29,604 nucleotides of DNA, taken from positions 1 through 29,604 of the forward strand of contig VSNR01000029.1 in NCBI GenBank assembly GCA_009774345.1, written 5' to 3'. The position numbers and the translations under genes are program-made. This DNA is from Lachnospiraceae bacterium. GTDB taxonomy: Bacteria; Bacillota; Clostridia; Lachnospirales; Lachnospiraceae. Shown here one piece after another: positions 1-7,217 of this stretch (positions are counted from its first letter, which is position 1; every line of letters begins with the position of its first letter). Under the pieces are notes generated by a model, which was not told where the DNA came from, ran no database searches, and worked only from the letters and a program-made list of their open reading frames with translations.

Positions 1-858
1 TTGACAGCGGCAACATTTGCCATTATTGGTGCGGGTACGATACTTTTTAATTCGGCGGCAGAAGTGACGCTGGCGGCGAACAATGGAAAGGTGGAAAAAG
101 TTCCAACCAGTTATCAGGTTGCGGACAGTCTGGAAACGACAGTGCCAAAGGTCACAGAGAACGGCAGGGACCAAGAAAGCAGCAGCGTCAAAAAAGTAAA
201 TTATACGCTGAGTATGGACGACCTGAATACCGGAACGCCTACGGATACGGATTTGACAATGGAAGAGGCGGCGGAAGCAGGAGCTACGTATTTGAAAAAA
301 ATTTTCGGAGTGGATTTGGAAGGCGCATATGTATATATGAGTTATTATCCGGGGACGGAAACATTCCCTCGCGCGTTCTGGTCAGCCGATGTTCTGTTTC
401 AGAAAGAACAGACGCCTGAGAGTACAAGATGGACATATATGATAGACGCTGTTACGGGAGAGCTTTTTAATATCTGCCATAGCAGACGGTTGGAGGTAAA
501 TGTCCCCCTTGGCTATGATAAAGCGCTGGAAAAAGACTACAGTATCTATGCGGAACTTGCCAGGAAGAAAGTGGAAGAGTGGAAATTGATAGATAGTCCG
601 GTAGAAAAAGTAGAGTATAATTGTCAGGGATATTCTGGAAATGATCCGACGATTGCAGTGAATGTCATTGGTAAGAACGGGGAAATTATAAATATGGATT
701 TCTCACGGTATGACCAGACATTTTTAGGGCTTATTACAGACAGTTCACGGAAAGTAACAGAATCCGCACTGGAAAATCTGTTTGGAGAGATGGAGTCTGT
801 TGAGTCAGAAAAAGTCGAAGAGAATACAGTAACATGGACAACGAGCATTGTAAAATAG
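1..858 (+). CDS. Secreted hypothetical protein, 5' end probably cut by the window
   Basis: The frame is open from the first base (TTG) to a TAG at 856-858, giving 285 residues, so the true start probably lies upstream. The first 25 residues are hydrophobic and Ala-rich and end near AEVTLAA, which looks like the remainder of a signal peptide or membrane anchor. The middle region contains WTYMIDAVTGELF, the pattern of a PepSY/YPEB-like fold in which an aromatic strand precedes DxxTGE. No catalytic motif is visible. A factor-independent terminator follows directly, so this is the last gene of its transcript. I do not recognise a specific family; an extracytoplasmic regulatory or peptidase-inhibitor role is possible but unsupported. 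Confidence 0.7.
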   Translation: MTAATFAIIGAGTILFNSAAEVTLAANNGKVEKVPTSYQVADSLETTVPKVTENGRDQESSSVKKVNYTLSMDDLNTGTPTDTDLTMEEAAEAGATYLKKIFGVDLEGAYVYMSYYPGTETFPRAFWSADVLFQKEQTPESTRWTYMIDAVTGELFNICHSRRLEVNVPLGYDKALEKDYSIYAELARKKVEEWKLIDSPVEKVEYNCQGYSGNDPTIAVNVIGKNGEIINMDFSRYDQTFLGLITDSSRKVTESALENLFGEMESVESEKVEENTVTWTTSIVK

Positions 859-886
859 CAGCTTGATCTGAGAATCAAAAAAACAT

Positions 887-932
887 AGAAAAGCGTTTGT
901 TGGGCGAAAACCAATGAGCGCTTTTCTGTTTT
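887..932 (+). terminator. Intrinsic terminator of the first gene
   Basis: AGAAAAGCG (887-895) pairs perfectly with CGCTTTTCT (919-927). The stem continues inward through TTTGTTGG and CCAATGAG using G-U pairs, leaving a loop of about 7 nt, and a T-rich tail follows. It separates the first gene from the toxin-antitoxin operon. Confidence 0.8.
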
Positions 933-961
933 GACTGCATTGAAGATGTATAGTAAAATGC

Positions 962-990
962 TTTACAAATGCTACATTTTAAAGTATACT
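962..990 (+). promoter_or_regulatory. Promoter of the toxin-antitoxin operon
   Basis: TTTACA (962-967), a 17-nt spacer and TATACT (985-990) form a good vegetative promoter about 30 nt before the antitoxin start. A second possible promoter lies just upstream: TTGACT (931-936), 17 nt, TAAAAT (954-959). AAAATG (955-960) and CATTTT (975-980) form an inverted repeat across this area and could be part of an antitoxin operator, since RelB-type antitoxins usually repress their own operon. The operator role is inference. Confidence 0.55.
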
Positions 991-1019
991 GGATATATCA
1001 TAAAGAGAGAGGTGATATA

Positions 1020-1271
1020 ATGGCTCAAATCAGTTTACGAATAGAAGATGATGTAAAGAAAATGGCAGAACAGGCTTGTGCTGATATTGGAATGTCTTTG
1101 TCTACGGCTATAAATATTTATCTAAAAAAACTGGGACGAGAAAAAAGGATACCGTTTGAAGTATCTGTTGATCCCTTTTATTCGCAGGAAAATATGACTA
1201 GGCTTAAAGAGTCTGTAGCGCAAATGGAAGCCACAGGTGGTACGGTGCATGAGGTGGACTTTGATGATTAA
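1020..1271 (+). CDS. RelB/DinJ-family antitoxin
   Basis: This 83-residue protein starts at the ATG after GAGAGAGGTGAT; an upstream in-frame start lacks a ribosome site. The N-terminus AQISLRIEDDVKKMAEQACADIG followed by MSLSTAINIYLKK is the ribbon-helix-helix of the RelB/DinJ family: one beta strand for DNA contact, then two helices for dimerisation. The C-terminal half (FEVSVDPFYSQENMTRLKES) resembles the part that wraps around and inhibits the partner toxin. The gene overlaps the downstream toxin gene by 8 nt, so the two are translationally coupled. It probably represses its own promoter. Confidence in the family is high; the toxin partner is of the YoeB type rather than YafQ or RelE. Confidence 0.9.
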   Translation: MAQISLRIEDDVKKMAEQACADIGMSLSTAINIYLKKLGREKRIPFEVSVDPFYSQENMTRLKESVAQMEATGGTVHEVDFDD

Positions 1272-1527
1272 GGCATGGTCAGATGCGGCGTGGGAAGATT
1301 TTGAATATTGGACAAAACAGGATAAAAAAACATTGAAACGTATTCTCCAGCTATTGAAGGATATTGAACGGAATGGATACGAAGGAATAGGAAAGCCGGA
1401 AAGATTAAGTGGTGATTTGGCATCCTATTGGAGTCGGCGAATCGACGATGCAAATCGTATTGTTTATCGTATAGAAGATAATATAATAAAGATTGTTCAG
1501 TGCGGTTCTCATTATAGAGATAAATAA
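1264..1527 (+). CDS. yoeB: YoeB/Txe-family mRNA interferase toxin
   Basis: This 87-residue toxin starts at ATG 1264, overlapping the antitoxin stop. It begins MIKAWSDAAWEDFEYW and ends with the GSHYRDK tail. The residues matching the active site known from E. coli YoeB fall at the same numbers: Glu46, Arg65, His83 and Tyr84. Family members cut mRNA in the ribosomal A site and are neutralised by a co-transcribed antitoxin. All catalytic residues are present, so the toxin is probably active. In the E. coli system the antitoxin is YefM (Phd family), whereas here it is a ribbon-helix-helix protein. Confidence 0.92.
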   Translation: MIKAWSDAAWEDFEYWTKQDKKTLKRILQLLKDIERNGYEGIGKPERLSGDLASYWSRRIDDANRIVYRIEDNIIKIVQCGSHYRDK

Positions 1528-1531
1528 AGTC

Positions 1532-1551
1532 GGCAATATCTGTTGCCTTTT
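1532..1551 (+). terminator. Weak hairpin after the toxin gene
   Basis: GGCAA (1532-1536) pairs with TTGCC (1543-1547) and is followed by a short T run (1548-1551). The stem is only 5 bp, so termination would be partial at best. Confidence 0.3.
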
Positions 1552-1615
1552 CGGGAAAAAGTACCAAAAAAGGAAGAAAGTATAATGAGCGTGGGGGCTG
1601 AAAAAGGGAGCATAA

Positions 1616-3178
1616 ATGAATCATAAGGAATTTGCAGCAGCATTGTATCATGAACTCGAACGGGTAGTAGATGCCGGCGAAGTACAAACTGTATGGGGAG
1701 ATGAGCTGATATTAGAGTTTGAGGTGTTATTTTTGGAGAGGCTTTATCCTGAGCAAAAAGAAGAGCCAGAATGGGTTTTTATGTTTATACAGCTAGCTCA
1801 TTGGGCGTTTTCGTCTTATCATGAGGGCGTATATACATACTATGACAATTTTTATGAGAGTGATACAGATCATGGTATTCGGCGGCTGTCGGAATGCCTG
1901 TATCGGTATGGTTTTATAGAACTTGCAAAATGGTACGATTATGGAATTTATGACTATAACCTTTATCCAGAATTTGACTATCCTATCGAAATTGGACTGC
2001 GTATGGCAGAGGTTGATAACTGGATACATGATAATCCAGAAGTGATCTGGCAGGTTTTTGTCAAGCTGTTGCAGAATCATAAAGAGGAGGTGCTGGAAGC
2101 CGCAGCAAATGAGACGCCTGATTGTGAGGAAGAGACGCAAACAACACAGGAGAAAGACAGTACACCAGCACCAAAAGTTCAGCAAAAGAAGGAAAGTATC
2201 TTTATGGATGCGGTTGACCTGATCGCAGATGACAGCAGGATGGATAGGAAGAACACGCAACGGGATGGACGAATATCACATCTTACAGTTTCCCAGATTG
2301 ATGAGAAGATGGTGTCTTTGATGGCACAGGCAGAGGAGCTAAAGTGGATACGGACGAAAGATGTATTTCCCGAAAATGCATTAAAGATTCTCGATAGTGT
2401 GCTGTTCTCTGTTCGAAATGATATTTGGTTTCGTATATATAATTATGATCGGGAAGACTGCGATTTACAGCATTTTGCAGAAATGGACCATGTACGGAAG
2501 CTGAAACTGGACTGCACGGGGGAGATCAGACATGCAGAGGTGCTTTCCCGGTATGTGCTTTTGACGGATTTGGGAATGACAGCGCCAAAACAGCGTGATT
2601 TTCGTTTTGTGAACAAGCTGTCACAGGAGCTTACGACGCTTTCTCTTTATGCAGACTTCTCACTGGATGGTATTTCTTTTGAAGATGCCAGTGATGGGGA
2701 CAGATCAGGCAATCCATCTTACGAACTGGAATGGCTGATAAGGTATCCCAAGCTTCAACACTGTAATATTGGAAATTATGCAAAGCATATGGAATTTATG
2801 ATTCGAAAAGATGATATCAGAGAGCTAATATTGTGTGAAATGCCATGTCCGCCGATTGATGTGCTGCGTATGCTGAAAGTACAGAGCGTGATTGTGCATG
2901 CAGAACATGCGCAGAAATTAGAACGATTGGGACAGATTGCGTCGATTCAGGAGCTGGAACTGGTAAAGATCACCGATATAGACAATCTGGATTTTCTGGA
3001 AACACTGCCTTCTTTGCAGAAGCTTACGCTCCGCAGTCTGCCAGCGCTGACCAGACTGCCGCATTTCTTAGAGGCACGAAAGTTCAGGGAACTGGCGGTT
3101 TACGACTGCGACAGGCTTTTGGAACGAACGGATTTAACAAGGGTGAGTGAGCGGGTTTTGATACGGAAATATACGTGA
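1616..3178 (+). CDS. Hypothetical protein with C-terminal leucine-rich repeats
   Basis: This 520-residue protein starts at an ATG 5 nt after AAGGGAG. Residues 1-165 are acidic and aromatic (for example SSYHEGVYTYYDNF, then LYRYGFIELAKW) and loosely resemble DUF4375/DMP19 proteins; this match is tentative. Residues 170-220 form a charged, low-complexity linker (Glu/Gln/Lys). From about residue 300 the protein has irregular leucine-rich repeats (LQELELVKITDIDNLDFL, LPSLQKLTLRSLPALTRLP), which usually bind proteins. There is no signal peptide or membrane segment, so it is probably cytoplasmic. It lies between a toxin-antitoxin pair and a Septu-like pair, 69 nt upstream of the latter. A role in defence is only a guess from that position. 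Confidence 0.75.
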   Translation: MNHKEFAAALYHELERVVDAGEVQTVWGDELILEFEVLFLERLYPEQKEEPEWVFMFIQLAHWAFSSYHEGVYTYYDNFYESDTDHGIRRLSECLYRYGFIELAKWYDYGIYDYNLYPEFDYPIEIGLRMAEVDNWIHDNPEVIWQVFVKLLQNHKEEVLEAAANETPDCEEETQTTQEKDSTPAPKVQQKKESIFMDAVDLIADDSRMDRKNTQRDGRISHLTVSQIDEKMVSLMAQAEELKWIRTKDVFPENALKILDSVLFSVRNDIWFRIYNYDREDCDLQHFAEMDHVRKLKLDCTGEIRHAEVLSRYVLLTDLGMTAPKQRDFRFVNKLSQELTTLSLYADFSLDGISFEDASDGDRSGNPSYELEWLIRYPKLQHCNIGNYAKHMEFMIRKDDIRELILCEMPCPPIDVLRMLKVQSVIVHAEHAQKLERLGQIASIQELELVKITDIDNLDFLETLPSLQKLTLRSLPALTRLPHFLEARKFRELAVYDCDRLLERTDLTRVSERVLIRKYT

Positions 3179-3190
3179 AGCAAGGCGCCA

Positions 3191-3219
3191 TTCACAATTT
3201 AGATACGAAGGAATAGAAG
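3191..3219 (+). promoter_or_regulatory. Candidate promoter of the Septu-like pair
   Basis: TTCACA (3191-3196), a 17-nt spacer and TAGAAG (3214-3219) lie upstream of the ATPase start at 3248. The -10 box matches consensus at only 4 of 6 positions, so this is tentative. Confidence 0.35.
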
Positions 3220-3247
3220 ATAAAGGGAGAGAAGGGGTGAAAAAGAT

Positions 3248-4504
3248 ATGAAAATAAACAATCTAAAAGTTGATAATTTCCGCCTGTTTGATGATATGAA
3301 ATTGCAGTTAAATGGTAAAAATACGGTTATTTTTGGAGTAAATGGAACAGGGAAAACTTCTATACTGAAAAGTATTAATTTGCTATATGCAAATATTATT
3401 AATCAGATCGTAAACCGAAAAGAATTGAAACAAAATCTGAACATTGAGTTAGATGATATTAAATATGGAAAGACTCAGACGAAGCTTGAAGCTGATTTTT
3501 TTATTGAGAATCAGCTGATTTCTTACAATAGAACAATGATTAGGAAATCAGGTAAAAGATCACAGGATTTAGAAAGTCTGAAAATATTAGCCTCAATTTT
3601 TCAAGATAAGTATGTGAGCGATGAAAAACAGGAGAACATACCGATCTTTGTGAACTATGGCACAAACCGTCTGGTGTTGGATATACCAATAAGGATACGA
3701 ACGAAACATCAATTTGATATTTATGCAGCTTTTGACAAAGCAATTGAGAATAGAATAGATTTTCGTACTTTCTTTGAGTGGTTTAGAAATCAAGAAGATT
3801 ACGAGAATGAATGTAAAGTACAGAATGCGGATTTACAGTTTACAGACAAAGCGTTGGATTCCGTAAAAAAAGCAATGCTTGTTATGCTTGATGGCTGTAC
3901 CAATTTAAGAGTTGCCAGAAAACCGAGATTGGAAATGAAAGTGGACAAGAATGGAGTGGGATTAAATGTCTCACAATTATCGGATGGGGAAAAATGTACA
4001 ATGGCATTATTCGGTGATCTTGCACGCAGGCTTACTATTGCGAATCCGAATTTAGATAATCCGCTTCTTGGAGAAGGGGTGGTATTGATCGACGAGATAG
4101 AATTGCATATGCATCCGTTTTGGCAGAGAAACGTGGTAGGAAAATTGAGAGAGACATTTCCAAATATTCAGTTTATTATTACAACACACTCGCCAATCGT
4201 ATTAAGCGAGATAGATGACGAATTTAATATCTACTTTTTGCAGAATAAGGAAGCATCTAGTGAAGTGATTGAGTTCAAAAGACTGGATGGTTTTGATGCA
4301 AATTATATTCTTGAAGAGTTTATGGGAACGAAGTCAATGAATTCTAAGACAGAGACTTTGATAAGTGACATTTACAGATTGATAAACGGCAGATTATTTG
4401 AGGAAGCCGAAGAAAAAGTGAATCACTTAAAAGAATTAACAGATGCAACCAATAAGGATGTGATAAGAGCTGGTATGTTAATAAAGAGAGGGCGGTTGTC
4501 ATGA
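3248..4504 (+). CDS. ptuA: PtuA-like AAA ATPase of a Septu anti-phage system
   Basis: This 418-residue ATPase belongs to the RecF/SMC-like ABC group (AAA_21/AAA_23). It has the N-terminal strand LKVDNFRLFDDMKL, Walker A GVNGTGKTS (residues 30-38), an ABC-type signature LSDGEK (244-249), Walker B VVLIDEIELHMHP (278-290) and the H-switch TTHSP (312-316). The middle is helical and probably forms a short coiled-coil insertion. Its stop overlaps the start of the next gene (ATGA), which encodes an HNH nuclease. An ATPase fused by operon to an HNH nuclease is the defining arrangement of Septu (PtuA-PtuB), and the same pair is the effector of the Ec78 retron; no reverse transcriptase is present here. 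The ATPase is thought to sense infection and license the nuclease. Confidence 0.85.
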   Translation: MKINNLKVDNFRLFDDMKLQLNGKNTVIFGVNGTGKTSILKSINLLYANIINQIVNRKELKQNLNIELDDIKYGKTQTKLEADFFIENQLISYNRTMIRKSGKRSQDLESLKILASIFQDKYVSDEKQENIPIFVNYGTNRLVLDIPIRIRTKHQFDIYAAFDKAIENRIDFRTFFEWFRNQEDYENECKVQNADLQFTDKALDSVKKAMLVMLDGCTNLRVARKPRLEMKVDKNGVGLNVSQLSDGEKCTMALFGDLARRLTIANPNLDNPLLGEGVVLIDEIELHMHPFWQRNVVGKLRETFPNIQFIITTHSPIVLSEIDDEFNIYFLQNKEASSEVIEFKRLDGFDANYILEEFMGTKSMNSKTETLISDIYRLINGRLFEEAEEKVNHLKELTDATNKDVIRAGMLIKRGRLS

Positions 4505-5088
4505 TTTATATAAGGAAGCAGACAGAACCGAATTGGTTAAGTGAATTGAAAAGAAAGCATGAAAAAATGACTTATGATTCAAAGCAGTTTCAACCGTATA
4601 TATCAAGGCTGAATAAAGAACTTGTGTCAGAGCAAAAAGGTCTGTGTGCTTACTGCTGCTGCCAGATTGATGAGGGTAAATCTCATAATGAGCATATAGA
4701 ACCAAGGCATCCGGGAACATATGTCAGTAAGAAAAGTCTGGACTATACAAATATAGTCGCTTCATGCTATGGGTTCTCAGGAGAGAAAACCTGTGGACCT
4801 AAGAAAGAGAATGATTATGATGAGAGCAGATTTGTTTCTCCATTGAATCCGAAATGTGAAGAAATATTTACATATTTACCTGATGGGACGATAGAAGGTG
4901 ATGATTATACAATCAATCTTTTGAATCTAAATTCATACAGGTTAAAAGAAGCGCGAAAGGCAGTATTCTGCATATTGGAGAGTTGTGATATTGATACGAT
5001 AAAGTTAATTTATCCAGAGAATGATATGAAACTTGAACAGTTTATAAATGTAGTTCGCTGGTATCTAAAACAAAATTCTGATGATTAG
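4501..5088 (+). CDS. ptuB: PtuB-like HNH endonuclease of a Septu system
   Basis: This 195-residue nuclease overlaps the ATPase stop by 4 nt. Residues 49-52 (CAYC) with Cys98 (TCGPKK) look like zinc ligands. The catalytic HNH core is HNEHIEPRH (62-70), followed by DYTNIVASC around Asn84. Length and layout match the HNH proteins known as PtuB in Septu or as the retron-associated HNH nuclease (TIGR02646-like). In the known systems this subunit degrades nucleic acid once the ATPase partner is triggered. The gene is AT-rich compared with the housekeeping genes downstream, which fits acquisition by transfer. Confidence 0.85.
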   Translation: MIYIRKQTEPNWLSELKRKHEKMTYDSKQFQPYISRLNKELVSEQKGLCAYCCCQIDEGKSHNEHIEPRHPGTYVSKKSLDYTNIVASCYGFSGEKTCGPKKENDYDESRFVSPLNPKCEEIFTYLPDGTIEGDDYTINLLNLNSYRLKEARKAVFCILESCDIDTIKLIYPENDMKLEQFINVVRWYLKQNSDD

Positions 5089-5114
5089 AAGCTGTGTCCA
5101 ATCTAAGAAACTGG

Positions 5115-5143
5115 TTGCATTGAGAATAGGAAAATGATAGAAT
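5115..5143 (+). promoter_or_regulatory. Promoter of the hemerythrin gene
   Basis: TTGCAT (5115-5120), a 17-nt spacer and TAGAAT (5138-5143) lie about 35 nt before the start codon, which is followed into the gene by a strong AGGAGG site. Confidence 0.5.
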
Positions 5144-5176
5144 TAAAAGCATAACATACAGCAGGAGGTTTTTGTG

Positions 5177-5566
5177 ATGTACGAGTTTAAAGAGGAATTT
5201 TTGACAGGAATCGACCAGATTGATGCGGAGCACAGGCGGCTGTTTGAGATCGCGGACGAGCTGTATACATTAAAATGCGAGGAGTTTATGCCAGATAAGT
5301 ATGATCATATCAGGCATATTTTGGAGGAGCTGCGGGATTATACGCTGACGCATTTTGAGCATGAGGAGGCGTATATGGCGTCGATTGGTTACGGGCGGCT
5401 GCCAGAACAGAAGCAGCAGCATGAAGCCTTTGAGGAGACGATTGGCGGCTGGGATACGGACGCGATAGATGAAGATCAGGATGAGACGATCGAGGAGATT
5501 CTGCACATCGTGACAAACTGGCTTGTCAATCATATTTTACATGAGGATAAGCTGATTGGGGAATAG
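5177..5566 (+). CDS. Bacteriohemerythrin
   Basis: This 129-residue four-helix protein has the di-iron ligand pattern of hemerythrins: His in DAEHRRLFEIAD, His and Glu in FEHEEAYM, His in QQHEAFEE, and His/His/Asp in NHILHEDKL. Such proteins bind O2 reversibly and in anaerobes are thought to buffer or sense oxygen. It is cytoplasmic, with no extra domain. The ATG at 5177 is chosen because AGGAGG (5163-5168) is 8 nt upstream; a GTG directly before it is possible. It is a single-gene unit with its own promoter and terminator. Confidence 0.93.
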   Translation: MYEFKEEFLTGIDQIDAEHRRLFEIADELYTLKCEEFMPDKYDHIRHILEELRDYTLTHFEHEEAYMASIGYGRLPEQKQQHEAFEETIGGWDTDAIDEDQDETIEEILHIVTNWLVNHILHEDKLIGE

Positions 5567-5589
5567 GAATTGAAGAAAAGACATAGAAT
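5561..5589 (+). promoter_or_regulatory. Possible sigma-E-type promoter for yqfC
   Basis: GAATAGG (5561-5567) and CATAGAAT (5582-5589), 14 nt apart, resemble the mother-cell sigma-E pattern (ATA-type -35, CATAnnnT -10). B. subtilis yqfC/yqfD are sigma-E genes, which motivates the search. Transcription would start inside the left arm of the terminator below, so the yqfC message would escape it. Confidence 0.3.
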
Positions 5590-5618
5590 GAAGTATAGAA
5601 AACCTATACTTCATTTTT
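5587..5618 (+). terminator. Intrinsic terminator of the hemerythrin gene
   Basis: AATGAAGTATAG (5587-5598) pairs perfectly over 12 bp with CTATACTTCATT (5604-5615), with an AAAAC loop and a T run to 5618. It ends only about 11 nt before the yqfC start codon. Confidence 0.8.
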
Positions 5619-5628
5619 GGGTGCTGAT

Positions 5629-5946
5629 ATGAATAGACATGATACGAAATATCACGATATATTTAAACAGGATATCATGAGTGCAGGAGAGCGTTTTGCG
5701 GATGCGTTTTCACTGCCTAAGGATGTGGTGGTGAATGCCACATTGTTTCATATGGTGGGGGCGTCGGAGCTTTTTGTGGAAAATTTTAAGGGAATCATAT
5801 CCTACACCTGCCATGAAGTTCTGATCAAGGGAAACCATATTAAGTATTGTGTCTGCGGCGACTGTCTTACGATTGATCATTACTCGAACGAGGACATGAA
5901 AATATCAGGGCAGATCAAGGAGGTAAAGGTGATAAGGGAAACTTGA
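5629..5946 (+). CDS. yqfC: Sporulation protein YqfC
   Basis: This 105-residue protein matches the YqfC family in length, in its motif order (LPKDVVVNATLFHMVG, then YTCHEVLIKGNHIKYCV) and in its position directly before yqfD. YqfC is a mother-cell sporulation protein of unknown biochemical role. The ATG at 5629 follows GGGTG; a TTG 12 nt earlier lies inside the preceding terminator and is unlikely. The stop is 1 nt before the yqfD start, so the two are co-expressed. Confidence 0.9.
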   Translation: MNRHDTKYHDIFKQDIMSAGERFADAFSLPKDVVVNATLFHMVGASELFVENFKGIISYTCHEVLIKGNHIKYCVCGDCLTIDHYSNEDMKISGQIKEVKVIRET

Positions 5947-5947
5947 G

Positions 5948-7210
5948 GTGGGACGCTTGCAGAATAGATGGATACGCTTTGTCAAAGGTTTTCTGGTGAT
6001 CAGGGTTGACGGGGACTACATGGAACGTTTTTTTAATATGTGCCGAATGCATGAGATTGATTTGTGGGAAATCAAGAAGGAACAAGATGTCTGCATGTGT
6101 GAGGCATATGCTGCGGATTTTCTGAGAATGCCGCCGCTGTTAAGAAAGACAGGCACAAAGGTACATGTCGTTCAAAAGAAAGGACTGCCGTTTTACTTTC
6201 CTTTTATCAAAAAAAGGATTATTTTTTTTGCGGGCGTCATGCTGTGTCTGATTATGCTCAATTATGTGACAGAATACGTCTGGGCAATAGAGTACGTTGG
6301 CAATTTGCAGGTAAGTGATGACGAGCTGTCGGATTTCTTGGCGCAGGAATCCATTCATTACGGGATGAAAAAGAGCAGTATTAACTGTGAGGAGAAGGAA
6401 AAAAGGCTGCGGGAGGCTTTTTTGAATGTCACATGGACTTCGATCTATTTTGAGGGGACGAAACTTTATATAGAAATAAAGGAAAATGAGAAATCAGAAC
6501 CTGTCCAGATCGAGACAAAAGGGACAGATCTCATTGCGAATGAAGCTGGCACCATCACGTCGATTATCACCAGAAACGGCGTGCCGCGAGTTAAGGCAGG
6601 AGATACCGTGGAGCAGGGACAGGTGCTGGTATCCGGCGGCGTCCCGGTCTATGACGAGAGCCAGACGGTGATTGACTACCAGATTTATGATGCGGATGCC
6701 GATATTTTCATCAGGACACCGATAGAATACAACTGTTCGATCAACAGCGGCTATCCTGTGATGATTTATACAGGAAACCGGGTGAATACAGGATTTGTCC
6801 AGATCGGGGACTATTATATTGATGGTTTATCCCTGTGGGATTTTGTCGAAAAATATCTCTCACCGAAAAAAGACGAAACTTTATATGAGACTGCCACGGA
6901 AAAACATCAGGTGGTTTTGCTCGATAATATCTATCTTCCGGTCTATTATGGAAAAATTGACAGAAAAGAGTATTATATCAAGTATTTTACATATACAGAT
7001 GAGGAGATGAAAAGCAAGCTGTCTGATAATTTCAAAAAATTTATTTCAGGTTTAGAGCAAAAAGGGGTACAAATTGTTGAAAAAAATGTTAAAATGGAAA
7101 AGAATAGTAGTGGAATGGAATTAAATGGAAGTCTGCTGGTGGTCAAACAGACAGGTGAGGCAGTGGACATTCCAGTGAACACGATTCAGGAAGATGAGAC
7201 AAAGGAGTAA
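5948..7210 (+). CDS. yqfD: Sporulation protein YqfD
   Basis: This 420-residue protein starts at GTG 5948, 8 nt after AAGGGA. It has a cytosolic N-terminal part (about 85 residues, including GTKVHVVQKKGLPF), one membrane segment at about residues 90-113 (IIFFAGVMLCLIML), and a long extracytoplasmic C-terminal part containing AGTITSIITRNGVPRVKAGD, a barrel-sandwich-like motif typical of YqfD. The family is annotated as a putative stage IV sporulation protein made in the mother cell. Its 3' end overlaps or abuts phoH. Confidence 0.92.
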   Translation: MGRLQNRWIRFVKGFLVIRVDGDYMERFFNMCRMHEIDLWEIKKEQDVCMCEAYAADFLRMPPLLRKTGTKVHVVQKKGLPFYFPFIKKRIIFFAGVMLCLIMLNYVTEYVWAIEYVGNLQVSDDELSDFLAQESIHYGMKKSSINCEEKEKRLREAFLNVTWTSIYFEGTKLYIEIKENEKSEPVQIETKGTDLIANEAGTITSIITRNGVPRVKAGDTVEQGQVLVSGGVPVYDESQTVIDYQIYDADADIFIRTPIEYNCSINSGYPVMIYTGNRVNTGFVQIGDYYIDGLSLWDFVEKYLSPKKDETLYETATEKHQVVLLDNIYLPVYYGKIDRKEYYIKYFTYTDEEMKSKLSDNFKKFISGLEQKGVQIVEKNVKMEKNSSGMELNGSLLVVKQTGEAVDIPVNTIQEDETKE

Positions 7211-7217
7211 ACAAAAA

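Noticed and set aside
1616..5176. Retron (reverse transcriptase plus structured RNA) around the ATPase/HNH pair
   Set aside because: No reverse-transcriptase motif is encoded in the flanking genes and no long folded non-coding segment is nearby.
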